A stretch of 64,000 nt of DNA, taken from the NCBI GenBank assembly GCA_013298125.1, contig JAAFJP010000006.1, positions 149,152-213,151 of the forward strand, given 5' to 3'. The notes beneath the pieces are model-generated. The model was not told where the DNA came from. It saw nothing but the letters and a program-made list of their open reading frames with translations, and did no database searches. How positions within the stretch are numbered: position 1 is the stretch's first letter; each line of letters begins with the position of its first letter. A program made the translations under genes and the position numbers. Positions 1 to 8,919 of the stretch are shown here, in pieces. The stretch is from Cytophagales bacterium (GTDB taxonomy: Bacteria > Bacteroidota > Bacteroidia > Cytophagales > Spirosomataceae).

Positions 1-632
1 ACTCTTTCATGTAAAAAAGCGGCTCGATATAGTTCGTCATATCTTACTCCTGCAACCAAATATTCTTTCACCGTATCAGTAATTATGGAAGGAGAAGGCT
101 CAATCAAACTAAACTGATTTTCAGGCGAATGGTCGTACCAAGGAAAATACATCATAGATTCTCTGACATGATTCCAGAGGTCAGAAATATGGCTTCCGTC
201 TGCCTTTGGAGTCAAATCTACAAAGTATTTTTCGGAAATTTTTTGATATTCTTCTTCTGAAAAATGGGCGGGATTGTCCAAATACAGATTTTTAATTTTG
301 TTTGGATGAGTTAAGGCAAAAGCAATTCCTAACTGAGCACCCGTGGCTGTTCCGTAAATGGAAGGTTTCTTTAAATTTAGTTCTTCAAAAAAGCCTTCTA
401 AATAAGGTACTACATCATAAAGCGTCTCAACTTTTTCTGGAATAGCTTCCGAATATCCATAACCAGGCAAATCTGGAATTATAACCTGAAAATTCACAGA
501 AAGCATTTTTCCAAAGTTTTCAAGCATTTTTCCTGAGCGTGGAGAGGCGTGCAAAAGTATGATAGGTTCGCCTTCCCCTAAGATTCGGTAATGTATTTTT
601 ATGTCTTTTACTGAGATGAATTTCTGTTCCAT
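1..632 (-). CDS. alpha/beta hydrolase, 3' end cut by window edge
   Basis: The frame is open from an ATG at 632 to the left edge, giving about 210 residues with the C-terminus missing. It has the layout of the alpha/beta hydrolase fold: a strand ending in LLHASPRSG near residues 27-34, the PDLPGYGYS turn near 53-61, and a nucleophile elbow near 94-98. The elbow reads G-T-A-T-G, so alanine (residue 96) sits where Ser, Asp or Cys is normally the nucleophile. That suggests either a non-hydrolytic activity or a degenerate enzyme; epoxide-hydrolase and dehalogenase relatives use Asp here, so the protein does not fit them either. It is divergent from the reductase at 726 and so may share a control region with it. 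Confidence 0.8.
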   Translation of the reverse strand, partial: MEQKFISVKDIKIHYRILGEGEPIILLHASPRSGKMLENFGKMLSVNFQVIIPDLPGYGYSEAIPEKVETLYDVVPYLEGFFEELNLKKPSIYGTATGAQLGIAFALTHPNKIKNLYLDNPAHFSEEEYQKISEKYFVDLTPKADGSHISDLWNHVRESMMYFPWYDHSPENQFSLIEPSPSIITDTVKEYLVAGVRYDELYRAAFLHER

Positions 633-725
633 TTTCAAAAATACGTTGTTTTTCTTTGAATCTTACGCTAAGATTTGTTAATTTGTTTAAAGAAATACCA
701 AATCTCAGAAATATATACTTTCCTC

Positions 726-1718
726 GTGAAAAACACACAAATTTTATTAGCCAACCGTCCCGAAGGAATGGTCAAAGATACTGACTTCGAGAAGGTCGAA
801 TCAGAGATACCACCGCTCCAAGAAGGTCAAATTCTTATCAAAATCAATTATATTTCTCTCGACCCCGCCATACGTGGGTGGATGAATGCTGGTACAACTT
901 ACATCCCAGGTGTACCGCTTGGAGGAGTTATGCGTGCATTTTCGGCAGGTCAAATTATCAAATCTAAGCATACTAATTTTCAAGTTGGACAATATGTAGA
1001 GGGGCTTTTAGGAGCAACATCTTTTGCTATCTCAGATGGTAAAGGTTTGAAAACCTTAGACTTATCAATAGGTTCAATCCCCCAACATTTAGGAATTTTA
1101 GGAATGCCAGGCATGACCGCCTATTTTGGTTTATTAGAACGTGGACAGCCCAAAGCGGGCGAAACCGTTTTTGTATCAGGTGCGGCAGGCGTTGTAGGTT
1201 CTACAGTTGGACAAATTGCTAAAATTAAAGGTTGTAAAGTAGTCGGTTCGGCAGGTGGAAAGGAAAAATGTGATTATTTATTGGCGAATGGTTTTGATGT
1301 GGTCATTGATTACAAATCACAAAATATTAACGAAGAATTGAAGAAGCATTGTCCAGAAGGAATTAGTGTTTATTTCGATAATGTAGGTGGAGACACTCTG
1401 GACGCAGCTTTATTAAATTTAGCAAAAGGAGCAAGGGTTGTAATTTGTGGGGCGATGTCTCAATATAACGATATGCAAAACGTGGCTGGTCCTAAAAATT
1501 ACATGAAATTGGTAGTAGCAAGAGGGGAGATGAAAGGAATCATCGTTTTTGATTTTCTTGACCGTTATCCAGAAGCAATTGCAGACATTTCAAAATGGAT
1601 TGCTGAGGGCAAAATGACTTCAAAAGAACATATCATCGAAGGAATTGAAAACTTCCCGAATGCATTAAGAATGCTTTTTGAAGGAAAGAATTTTGGAAAA
1701 TTATTGGTGAAAATTTAA
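726..1718 (+). CDS. NADP-dependent MDR-family oxidoreductase (CurA/alkenal reductase type)
   Basis: This is a zinc-free medium-chain dehydrogenase/reductase of the leukotriene B4 dehydrogenase, curcumin reductase and 2-alkenal reductase group, whose members reduce the C=C bond of enals and enones with NADPH. Seen: an N-terminal LLANRPEG segment typical of the group, and a Rossmann nucleotide-binding stretch G-A-A-G-V-V-G at about residues 152-158 of the chosen start. I chose the GTG at 726 because family members begin a few residues before this LANRP motif. An ATG at 675 would add 17 residues that match nothing in the family. Length 330 is normal. It faces the hydrolase at 632 and precedes the VOC gene. 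Confidence 0.85.
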   Translation: MKNTQILLANRPEGMVKDTDFEKVESEIPPLQEGQILIKINYISLDPAIRGWMNAGTTYIPGVPLGGVMRAFSAGQIIKSKHTNFQVGQYVEGLLGATSFAISDGKGLKTLDLSIGSIPQHLGILGMPGMTAYFGLLERGQPKAGETVFVSGAAGVVGSTVGQIAKIKGCKVVGSAGGKEKCDYLLANGFDVVIDYKSQNINEELKKHCPEGISVYFDNVGGDTLDAALLNLAKGARVVICGAMSQYNDMQNVAGPKNYMKLVVARGEMKGIIVFDFLDRYPEAIADISKWIAEGKMTSKEHIIEGIENFPNALRMLFEGKNFGKLLVKI

Positions 1719-1724
1719 TCTCCC

Positions 1725-1783
1725 GCCACCAAGACACCAAGGCACTAAGCTTTTAAAAATTGGTGTCTTCGTGTCTTGGTGGC
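1725..1783. repeat. intergenic palindrome, GCCACCAAGACAC family
   Basis: Perfect 13-bp arms GCCACCAAGACAC (1725-1737) and its reverse complement (1771-1783) lie between the reductase and the VOC gene, starting 6 bp after the reductase stop. Inside, the arms continue imperfectly as variants of the same CACCAAG unit. It may end transcription of the reductase, but the tandem-unit arms resemble a dispersed palindromic element rather than a simple terminator. Confidence 0.8.
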
Positions 1784-1795
1784 AAATTGAAAAAT

Positions 1796-2893
1796 ATGAA
1801 AAAAATATTACTCTTCTTTTTACTCATTTCAACAACCACTTTTGCCCAAACCACAGAAACAGGAATTAGTGGCGTTTATGAAGTCATGGTAGGCACAAAA
1901 ACGCCTCAACTCATGATTAAATACTTTGGTGAATATGGTTTTACGGTCAAAGATTCCTCTCAATTATCTGAAAGTCAGGCTTTTGAAGTATATGGAGTTA
2001 AGTCAGCTCTAAAATCTTATCGTTTACAAAATGGTGGCATAGACTCTCATGGTTTACTCAGATTATTAGTTTGGGAAAAGCCTCTGGGAGATGGCGTAGG
2101 CTTTCATATTCCAGAATCTGTGGGTTCGAGAATGGCAGTTATGATGACAAAAGACATTATTAGATTAGTTGATATTTATAAATTAGAACGTCAAAACGGC
2201 AAACAATGGCTTCCGATTGACCCTATTTTTGACGACCCCTTGCACGTAAAAGATGGACAGAAAGTAGATTTTTTCAATCGTCCTGTGGGTGTACGTGAGA
2301 CAGCAATTTATGGAGATTGGTTTACGCACGTATTTTTCCAACGTTACGGTTATGAAATCCCAGGTTATGGAACGATCAATCCCAAAGCTAATCTTCAAAC
2401 CTCAGAATTTACACATCATGATTTTTTTATCAAGGGTGATATGGAAACTGTTACGAAATACTATGCGGAGGCGTTGGGACTGAAACCAGAGAAACCGATA
2501 GAAGTTGATGGAGATTGGTTGAAAGGACCAAAACAGGTTTTTCAAATGCCTGATGGGTATTCTCATTATTATGGAGGCTATGTTTCGCCCAATAATATTT
2601 GTGGAAAATTGAAGTTTTTTGTGACTCGTGGCGTAAAACCAGATTTATCCGAACACCAAAGAGTGGGTGAATTAGGCATAACTTTACACTCACTTTATAC
2701 GCCAAAACTACAAATGGTGCATGATTTGATAAAAAAACAAGGAATTATTCCAACTAAAATCCTCAAAAACGAGTTCAATGAACAGTGCTTTACTTTTAAA
2801 GGTACGGATGGGGTAAGTTGGCAGATTATTGAGAAATCTTCGAGTGTCAATAAACCCGTTACTAAATTAGAGTTCAAGTTTTTAAACAATTAA
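1796..2893 (+). CDS. exported VOC (glyoxalase/bleomycin-resistance fold) protein
   Basis: A 365-residue protein with a clear signal peptide at residues 1-18 that ends TFAQ. I take the ATG at 1796 because the in-frame ATG at 1760 lies in the upstream palindrome and would put 12 residues ahead of the signal peptide. Two VOC-like halves are visible: residues about 23-160 (start GISGVYEVMVG) and about 200-352 (start FTHHDFFIKGDMETVTKYY, end GVSWQIIEK). VOC proteins bind a metal and act on diverse small molecules, as dioxygenases, isomerases or binding proteins. The substrate cannot be read from sequence. The neighbours suggest a role in the same accessory pathway, in the periplasm. Confidence 0.75.
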   Translation: MKKILLFFLLISTTTFAQTTETGISGVYEVMVGTKTPQLMIKYFGEYGFTVKDSSQLSESQAFEVYGVKSALKSYRLQNGGIDSHGLLRLLVWEKPLGDGVGFHIPESVGSRMAVMMTKDIIRLVDIYKLERQNGKQWLPIDPIFDDPLHVKDGQKVDFFNRPVGVRETAIYGDWFTHVFFQRYGYEIPGYGTINPKANLQTSEFTHHDFFIKGDMETVTKYYAEALGLKPEKPIEVDGDWLKGPKQVFQMPDGYSHYYGGYVSPNNICGKLKFFVTRGVKPDLSEHQRVGELGITLHSLYTPKLQMVHDLIKKQGIIPTKILKNEFNEQCFTFKGTDGVSWQIIEKSSSVNKPVTKLEFKFLNN

Positions 2894-2898
2894 GAAAA

Positions 2899-2927
2899 GG
2901 TTTTAGGTGTTTGGTTTTAGGTTTTAG
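2899..2927 (+). repeat. 29-bp dispersed repeat, copy 1
   Basis: A 29-bp sequence beginning GGTTTTAGGTGTTTGG and built from TTTTAGG units begins 6 bp after the VOC stop codon. An identical copy is at 20756-20784 and a copy with three changes at 53430-53458. All three are in the + orientation, directly behind the stop codon of a + strand gene. Confidence 0.85.
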
Positions 2928-2956
2928 AAAACAACACCCATTTTTAAAATACAATT

Positions 2957-3094
2957 ATGATTTTATTACAGAATAAACCGCTTCCCCATTTGTCAAAATT
3001 CTCCGAAGGACTATTTTCATTAGGCTTCCTTCTTTTGCTCTTAGGTGCATTGTATTTTGCCTTCAAATATTTTAATAAATCTAAAAATCAATAA
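2957..3094 (+). CDS. small single-span membrane protein, hypothetical
   Basis: This 45-codon frame starts with ATG 63 bp after the VOC gene and ends 14 bp before the DUF1838 start. Residues about 16-37 form a hydrophobic span (GLFSLGFLLLLLGALYFAF) followed by KYFNKSKNQ, a positive tail that fits a C-in membrane anchor. Tight placement between two co-oriented genes and the plausible span are the only evidence. I do not recognise a family and it could be a chance frame. Confidence 0.45.
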   Translation: MILLQNKPLPHLSKFSEGLFSLGFLLLLLGALYFAFKYFNKSKNQ

Positions 3095-3108
3095 ATTATT
3101 TTCCTAAC

Positions 3109-4032
3109 ATGAAATTAAAACTATTACTAACCCTTTCGTTATCAGCTTGTTTGTTCACAATTCAAGCTCAGAAAAAAGCTAAATTCACCCCACCTGTGAT
3201 AGTATCAATGCCAGATTTGGACTTGAATACGCCCGAAGGAGCATTAAAAGCCAATCGTAAAATTCAAGCATCTTTGAAAGATGGTGAAAATTGTTGGTAT
3301 TACTGGGAGGGAAATGTATTCAGTCGCATTCCAGGTGAAAGAGACAAATTGCTGTTTACTTATATTGCCATGAACGTTAGAAATACCAAAACGGTCATTG
3401 ATTCAGTAAAAGGTTACGGCTATCGTCAAGTTTCTAAGGAAAACCTTTTGTACATGGATCCAAAAACGAAGCAAGTTTTAAAAACATGGCAAAATCCATT
3501 TACAGGCAAAGAAGTAGAAGTCATACATATAGCTAACGACCCTGTAAATCAACCACCAATTTTTGCCAAAACGCCTGGACGTGAGTATAAGTTTGGAGCA
3601 AGGGTAAATGATGGCTATTTCTTCCAATTATTTGAAGTGCCATTATTCTATTCAAATCCTTTGGCAGGTGAGTTTCAAGACCAAGTGGGAGGAGCGTATC
3701 AAGCGATTGAGATTTTTAATTTCTCAGGACCGACCAAAGAATTGACTCGTGGAGACAAAGACCGTGCTGATGATGTGATTGTGGCATGGAGTAGAGTGTC
3801 AAAATGGTTGCCGTGGATGGAAATGGGCGACAAAGCTGGACAATTGATTTTTAGTGGTCTTGGTAAAAAAGTTGATTCTTATGACAAATTACCAGAGACG
3901 CTGAAAAACGAAATCAAAACAAATCCAAATTTTGCAGGTTACGAAGTAGCCCCACCAGTTGACGATACCCGTCCAAACGAAACTTCGTGGACGTATTATA
4001 AGAAATGGGCGGCTAAGAAGAAGGGGAAATAA
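3109..4032 (+). CDS. DUF1838 family protein, exported
   Basis: A 307-residue protein with a signal peptide (about residues 1-20, ending TIQAQ). The body matches what I know of the DUF1838 family, which has no assigned function: a start of DLDLNTPEGALKANRKI, then WYYWEGNVFSRIPGERDKLLFTY, and aromatic-rich segments to the end. The family tends to occur in accessory gene sets with TonB receptors and TetR regulators, as here; that recollection could not be checked. The protein is probably periplasmic. It is the last + gene before the convergent TetR gene. Confidence 0.75.
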   Translation: MKLKLLLTLSLSACLFTIQAQKKAKFTPPVIVSMPDLDLNTPEGALKANRKIQASLKDGENCWYYWEGNVFSRIPGERDKLLFTYIAMNVRNTKTVIDSVKGYGYRQVSKENLLYMDPKTKQVLKTWQNPFTGKEVEVIHIANDPVNQPPIFAKTPGREYKFGARVNDGYFFQLFEVPLFYSNPLAGEFQDQVGGAYQAIEIFNFSGPTKELTRGDKDRADDVIVAWSRVSKWLPWMEMGDKAGQLIFSGLGKKVDSYDKLPETLKNEIKTNPNFAGYEVAPPVDDTRPNETSWTYYKKWAAKKKGK

Positions 4033-4035
4033 TTT

Positions 4036-4185
4036 GAAAATTTGATAATGTGTTAATTTGAAAATTAATTGCCAAATTACAATTATCTATTGTTTCAAAT
4101 TTCAATAAATTGTAAGGTTGAGGAGGAAATGAGTTAATTTGAAAATCATCTTCAAATTAACTCATTTTCAAATTATCAAATTTTC
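4036..4185. repeat. compound inverted repeat between DUF1838 and tetR genes
   Basis: Outer perfect 14-bp arms GAAAATTTGATAAT at 4036-4049 and 4172-4185 enclose an inner perfect 15-bp hairpin, ATGAGTTAATTTGAA at 4129-4143 against 4151-4165. The right outer arm runs into the last codons and stop of the tetR gene. The unit AATTTGAAAA recurs within the arms. The inner hairpin could serve as a bidirectional terminator for the two convergent genes. Confidence 0.8.
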
Positions 4186-4754
4186 TTAATCCCATCCCAA
4201 CAAGTAAAAAATGCTAATTCTAAATCAGAAGAAGTCATTTGGAATTCGCCTGAAAGTTGGAGTTTGATAATGGCATTTGCACTGCCCATAACGAAGGCGA
4301 CTAAAATTTTGGGTGGAATGTCTCTCAATATTTGCGTAAAAACCGCCTTTCTGAGAAAATCATAGACGGGCTGGTCTAATCGAGTGATTTCAGCTTTTGG
4401 AATGGTTGATATAAAAGGAGAATTAGAAAATTGTTCTAAGAAATAAAACTCTTTTGGATTTTTCTGAGCCTCAATAATCATTTGTAAATAAAAATGACGG
4501 AAACGCTCCTTGAAAGGCTTGTTTTGGTCGTCCGTCAAAAAGAGATTTTCGATATATTTTTCCTTCAAACGTACATATAAAGCACAAATTAGCTCATCTT
4601 TGCTTTTGAAATAGTGGTAAATTGTACCCGCCGCCACATCTGCCTGTTTCGCTACCTCTGACATTGGTGAGCTGTGGAAACCATGCTTTGAAATTAATTC
4701 TAACATAGCTTGAAAAATGGCTTCTTTTTTGTCGAAATCTTTGACGTTTTTCAT
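4176..4754 (-). CDS. TetR/AcrR family transcriptional regulator
   Basis: 192 residues. The N-terminal helix-turn-helix at about residues 10-55 is typical: IFQAMLELISKHGFHSSPM, then the recognition helix AAGTIYHYFKSKDEL. The C-terminal ligand domain is unassigned. It is transcribed away from the TonB receptor at 5001 across a 246-bp intergenic region, the usual arrangement for a TetR repressor controlling its divergent neighbour and itself. The inducer is probably the substrate or an intermediate of the surrounding locus (inference). Confidence 0.9.
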   Translation of the reverse strand: MKNVKDFDKKEAIFQAMLELISKHGFHSSPMSEVAKQADVAAGTIYHYFKSKDELICALYVRLKEKYIENLFLTDDQNKPFKERFRHFYLQMIIEAQKNPKEFYFLEQFSNSPFISTIPKAEITRLDQPVYDFLRKAVFTQILRDIPPKILVAFVMGSANAIIKLQLSGEFQMTSSDLELAFFTCWDGIKKI

Positions 4755-4921
4755 TTTTAATTAAACAAGAGTATTATGAAGGAATAAATTATAGCGGTAA
4801 TTCTTAAATTTAGGCTAAAATAGTGAATACAATTAATTAAATAACATAAGTCATTACATTGTTTTAAATTCTAATTCGTAATTTTGTCAAAAAGTGGTTT
4901 TTCAACACGAAAATTGGAAAT

Positions 4922-4929
4922 TATATTTG
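4922..4929 (+). promoter_or_regulatory. -7 box TATATTTG of the TonB receptor gene
   Basis: TATATTTG fits the Bacteroidetes housekeeping consensus TAnnTTTG and lies 71 bp before the receptor start. I see no clean TTG at the ideal 19-21 bp upstream, which would be expected if the promoter depends on, or is blocked by, the divergent TetR protein. Confidence 0.45.
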
Positions 4930-5000
4930 TTGATTACTACAAATATAAAATTTAAAGAATCTCAATTAGTAAAATTTTTAACCACCCAAACCCCAGAGAA

Positions 5001-7541
5001 ATGAAGAAAAATTTCCTAACCCTTCTCTTAGTCATTTTTACTTTGTCCACTTATGCACAAGTTGTTGTTTCAGGAAAAGTAATTGATGCAGACGTACAAC
5101 AAGCCCTCCCAGGTGCAACTGTAACCGTAAAAGGTAAAGTTGATAAAGGTTCAGTTACCGATAACAATGGTAAATTTTCAATCCGTATGGATGCCAATGC
5201 GGATGCAGTAGAAGTTTCATTTATAGGATATGAAACAATTAAGGTAAAATTGGGTGCCATCACTCAAAATTTGACCATTTCATTAGTGCCTTCAACAGAA
5301 GATTTGAATGAAGTTCAAGTTATTGGTTTTGCTACTGAACGTAGCTTGCAGGAAACTTCGGCTTCTATATCTTTATTGACTTCTAAGGATTTATCAAAGC
5401 AAAATGCTACTTCTTTGGCACAGTCATTAAATAACTTGCCAGGTATTAGAATTGACCAATCAGGTCTTGATAATCAGCGTGTTACCATCCGTGGTATTGG
5501 TGCTAACTCAAACTTAGGTGTTCGTGGTATCAAGGTTTATTTCAACGATATTCCATTGACAGAACCAGACGGATATACCCGTATGGAAGCATTGGATTTC
5601 ACTACAATTGGTCGTGTTGAGATTATCCGTGGACCAGCTTCATCTTTGTATGGTACAGCAAACGGTGGTGTGATGAACTTCAATTCAGAAAGAGCACCTT
5701 ATGGTGGAACAAGTTTACAAGTAGGTCAACTATTTGGTTCTTACGGTTTGAACAGAACTCAGAGCGTTTTCAAACATGGTTCTGAAAAAGCAAATATTTA
5801 TGCTTCTTGGACATCACAAGGTTCAGATGGTTACAGAGTAAACAACCGTTCAGATAGAGATAATGTAAATTTTGCTGGTCAATTCTTTTTGACAGAAAAA
5901 TTCTCAATCAATACTGTCTTTGCACGCTTGCATGACAATGTACGTTATCCATTGGCTTTGACGTATGACCAAACAAGACTTGACCCTACACAAGATGCGA
6001 TTATTGTTGCAGCAACAGGAAAAAGAGCAAATATTTATAGTGCTGGTCGTGACCAAACTTGGACTCGTTGGGGTATCAATGCAAAATATGAAGTAACAAA
6101 TGCGTTGAAATTTTCTGCAAGTTATTTCGGAGGTAAAAATGATCAAATCTCAAACAGTTTGACAGGTCCAGCAACGACATTTACTTCATTAGGTACAAGT
6201 GAAGGTGTTAGAGCTATTTTTACATTGAAGCCAAAAATGGATAAATTCCAATTGGCTTTCAATGCAGGTGTTGAATACCAAACTTTTACACAAGATGGTC
6301 AAAATTTCAGTGTAACTGCAAATGCTGATAACGTTCTTGCAAGAGCGGCAGCCCCAGCGGCAAGTGTATTGAATGGTGGTGCAAATACACTTTATTTTGC
6401 ACAGGCTGAGGTAGAATTAACACCAAAGACTATCTTAACAGTAGGAAGTGGTTTTATTTCATATAATTACACTCGTACAGATAAATTGAGAGGTAATGTT
6501 ACGTCTAATAAAGATTTCAACAATCAAGTAGCACCTCGTATTGCTTTGAATCAGAATTTTAGTGATGCATTGGCTCTTCGTGCATCTTTAAGTAAAGGAT
6601 TTACTCCTCCAATTTTGAACGAAGCGGTATTTAGTGCAACCTCTGGTGATTTTATTCCAACTTTGGATGCTTCAACTTCTCAGCAAATTGAATTTGGTGC
6701 AAGAGGTTCATTGTTAAAGAAAAGATTGACTTATGATATTGCATATTATAACATGAAAATTGATAATGAATTAGTAACTGAAACACGTGACTTTACGCCA
6801 ATCGCAAGAAATGCTGCAAGAACAAATCGTAATGGAGTTGAGGTTTCATTATCGTATGATGCGATTAAAGCCGAAGATAAACAAGCTATTTCATTATTAC
6901 GTTATCGTGCATCTTTTACTTCACAAGATTTCAAGTATGAAGATTACAAGAAAGAAACCGTTTATAACGTAAGTGCTTTTCCTCCAACATTAATTGCAAG
7001 ATACGGACAAGAAGGCGAGCCAGTTAAGCGTGAAGGAGTTGAGTCTCAATTACAAGCAAATGGCACTTACAAAGATGTTAATGTAATTAGAGGTGTTTTG
7101 ACAGAAGATTTTTCTGGAAATGTTATACCAGGTTATGCTCCAATCATGTTTAACTTAGGAGTTGATGTTGAAACTGCCATGGGCTTCTATGCTACTGTAA
7201 ACTATAATTTTACAGATAGAACAGAATTATTTGATGGTAATAAGGCTCTGTCGCTTCGTAGTGCTGCGACTGGTCAAAGAACTTTAGTAGGTACGGCTCC
7301 AAATCAAGTTCCTGCAACGGTTACAAGAACTTACCGTGATGCAGTAACTTTGATTAACTTGGCTATCGGTTACCAAAAAACTTTTGGAAATATTGGTTTC
7401 AAAGTTTACGGAAACGTTGATAACCTTTCCGATGTACAGTATTCAGGTTTTGTAAGAGTTAATGATGACCAAGGTCGTTATTTCAACCCATCACTACCAA
7501 GAAACTTCTCAATTGGTACAAACTTTACTTATAGTTTCTAA
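5001..7541 (+). CDS. TonB-dependent outer membrane receptor with carboxypeptidase-regulatory domain
   Basis: 846 residues: signal peptide 1-20 (ending TYAQ), a CarbopepD_reg-like beta-sandwich about 21-105 (VSGKVIDADVQQALPGATV), a plug about 115-240 (QSLNNLPGIRI, RVTIRGIGANSN, VEIIRGPASSLYG), then a 22-strand-type barrel ending in a terminal Phe (FTYSF), as Omp assembly expects. No SusD gene follows, so it is not a Sus-type glycan importer; it belongs with FecA-like receptors for siderophores or other small molecules. It heads a + strand run with an MFS carrier and is divergent from a TetR gene, which suggests regulated uptake of the compound the locus handles. Confidence 0.9.
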   Translation: MKKNFLTLLLVIFTLSTYAQVVVSGKVIDADVQQALPGATVTVKGKVDKGSVTDNNGKFSIRMDANADAVEVSFIGYETIKVKLGAITQNLTISLVPSTEDLNEVQVIGFATERSLQETSASISLLTSKDLSKQNATSLAQSLNNLPGIRIDQSGLDNQRVTIRGIGANSNLGVRGIKVYFNDIPLTEPDGYTRMEALDFTTIGRVEIIRGPASSLYGTANGGVMNFNSERAPYGGTSLQVGQLFGSYGLNRTQSVFKHGSEKANIYASWTSQGSDGYRVNNRSDRDNVNFAGQFFLTEKFSINTVFARLHDNVRYPLALTYDQTRLDPTQDAIIVAATGKRANIYSAGRDQTWTRWGINAKYEVTNALKFSASYFGGKNDQISNSLTGPATTFTSLGTSEGVRAIFTLKPKMDKFQLAFNAGVEYQTFTQDGQNFSVTANADNVLARAAAPAASVLNGGANTLYFAQAEVELTPKTILTVGSGFISYNYTRTDKLRGNVTSNKDFNNQVAPRIALNQNFSDALALRASLSKGFTPPILNEAVFSATSGDFIPTLDASTSQQIEFGARGSLLKKRLTYDIAYYNMKIDNELVTETRDFTPIARNAARTNRNGVEVSLSYDAIKAEDKQAISLLRYRASFTSQDFKYEDYKKETVYNVSAFPPTLIARYGQEGEPVKREGVESQLQANGTYKDVNVIRGVLTEDFSGNVIPGYAPIMFNLGVDVETAMGFYATVNYNFTDRTELFDGNKALSLRSAATGQRTLVGTAPNQVPATVTRTYRDAVTLINLAIGYQKTFGNIGFKVYGNVDNLSDVQYSGFVRVNDDQGRYFNPSLPRNFSIGTNFTYSF

Positions 7542-7562
7542 TAAGTTTTTAGAATATTTCAT

Positions 7563-7592
7563 AAAAGGCTCGCTAATTTTAGTGAGCCTTTT
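7563..7592 (+). terminator. rho-independent terminator after TonB receptor
   Basis: AAAAGGCTCGCTAA pairs with TTAGTGAGCCTTTT around a short loop, with one G-T pair, followed by a T-rich run. It lies 22 bp after the receptor stop. Confidence 0.8.
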
Positions 7593-7639
7593 GTGTTTTT
7601 TTGTATCTTGCTTAAAGTCTCAATCATTAAACTAATCAC

Positions 7640-8836
7640 ATGAAAAATCTTCAATATTCTTGGGTTATTCTCATTGCTCTTTTCTTTGTTTATCTTGCCA
7701 GTAACGGTTTTGGTTTCAATACTTTACCACTTTGGTATCCATCACTTACAACTGAGTTTAATTTAGCAAAAGGGCAAATCCAACAAGCTCCTTCTATCAT
7801 GCTCGTTTTGGTGGCTTTTTTATCACCCATTTTTGGAATCATGTTAGATAAATGGAATCCCAAAACAATGATGCTTATTGGTGTAATTGGTTTGTCGATT
7901 CTTTTTTTAGGTTTTTCAAAAATAGGCTCATTTAACGAATTAAAGATTTTTTATGTCCTGTATGCTGTGTTTTTGTGTTTCGGAGGAATATTGACGAGTA
8001 TGTATTTGATTAATAAATGGTTTGATTCAAATAGAGGTCTTGCAGTTGGTATTTTCTTAAATGCTTCGAGTCTTGGGGCAATAATTTTTAACGGTTTTGC
8101 TGGAAAATTAATTGCAACAAAAGGTTGGAGAGAAGCTGAGTGGAGTTTGTCGTTTTTTGTGGTAGCTCTCTTAGTTTTGCCGTGGTTTTTTATCAAAAAT
8201 AGAACTTATGGAGGTGCAAATCAATTTTCAGAGAGGGTTGAGTCTGTTGGAGCAACATTAAAAGATGCTCTAAAAACACCAAGTTTTTATTTATTGTTAT
8301 TGGTTACAGGAACGCTTTGGTACTGTATCAATGGTTTACTTTTCAATAAAGATACTTATTTAAACGACCTTCAAAAAACGGTGGAGGAAAGAGGCGTTTT
8401 TGCTTCGACGTTCTTTCTATGTGGATTAATTGGGAAAGTGTTTTTCGGGTTTTTGAGTGATAAATTTGAGAAAAAATGGATTATGATTCTTTCGATTGCT
8501 AACCTTTTGTTGGGTTCATGGTTATTAAAGAGTTCATTGACCAATCCTGATTTGTTAAAGTGGGTTGCCATCGTGTATGGATTTGGGTACAGTGGTGCAT
8601 TTACGATGATTCAAGTAACCATTGCAGACTTTTATATGGGTAAAAACTATGGAACAATTTTAGGGATTTTTACGATGGTAGATACTTTGGCGGGTAGTGC
8701 AGGGATATTTTTGATTGGTAAAAACCGTCAAATGGAAGGTTCATATCTTCACGCTTTTGATACGATGCTGATACTTTGTGCTGTTACTTTGGTCGCTACT
8801 TTTTTTATCAAGAAGCCAAGTTCAATTAGATTATAG
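7640..8836 (+). CDS. MFS transporter (monocarboxylate/OFA-like)
   Basis: 398 residues with 12 predicted hydrophobic segments. The loop after TM2 reads GIMLDKWNPKTMM, a variant of the MFS motif A, and the NKWFDSNRGLAVGIFLNASSLG segment between TM4 and TM5 is typical of the monocarboxylate and oxalate/formate antiporter branch. It probably moves an organic acid or a small amphipathic compound across the inner membrane. It follows the TonB receptor by 98 bp with a terminator in between, so it may have its own promoter. Substrate inferred only from branch and context. Confidence 0.85.
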   Translation: MKNLQYSWVILIALFFVYLASNGFGFNTLPLWYPSLTTEFNLAKGQIQQAPSIMLVLVAFLSPIFGIMLDKWNPKTMMLIGVIGLSILFLGFSKIGSFNELKIFYVLYAVFLCFGGILTSMYLINKWFDSNRGLAVGIFLNASSLGAIIFNGFAGKLIATKGWREAEWSLSFFVVALLVLPWFFIKNRTYGGANQFSERVESVGATLKDALKTPSFYLLLLVTGTLWYCINGLLFNKDTYLNDLQKTVEERGVFASTFFLCGLIGKVFFGFLSDKFEKKWIMILSIANLLLGSWLLKSSLTNPDLLKWVAIVYGFGYSGAFTMIQVTIADFYMGKNYGTILGIFTMVDTLAGSAGIFLIGKNRQMEGSYLHAFDTMLILCAVTLVATFFIKKPSSIRL

Positions 8837-8838
8837 TT

Positions 8839-8904
8839 GTAGGGACGAATAGCATTCGTCCAATCTATCAAATAACACCGAGGACGAATTCTATTCGTCC
8901 CTAC
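8839..8904. repeat. intergenic palindrome, GGACGAAT family
   Basis: Outer perfect 14-bp arms GTAGGGACGAATAG at 8839-8852 and 8891-8904. Each arm also folds on itself: GGACGAAT with ATTCGTCC at 8843-8861 and again at 8882-8900. The element starts 2 bp after the MFS stop. Confidence 0.85.
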
Positions 8905-8919
8905 ATTAAATCCAAATTT

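Noticed and set aside
675..725. Longer N-terminus of the MDR reductase from an ATG at 675
   Set aside because: The extra 17 residues match nothing in the family, and the GTG at 726 stands just before the conserved LANRPEG start.
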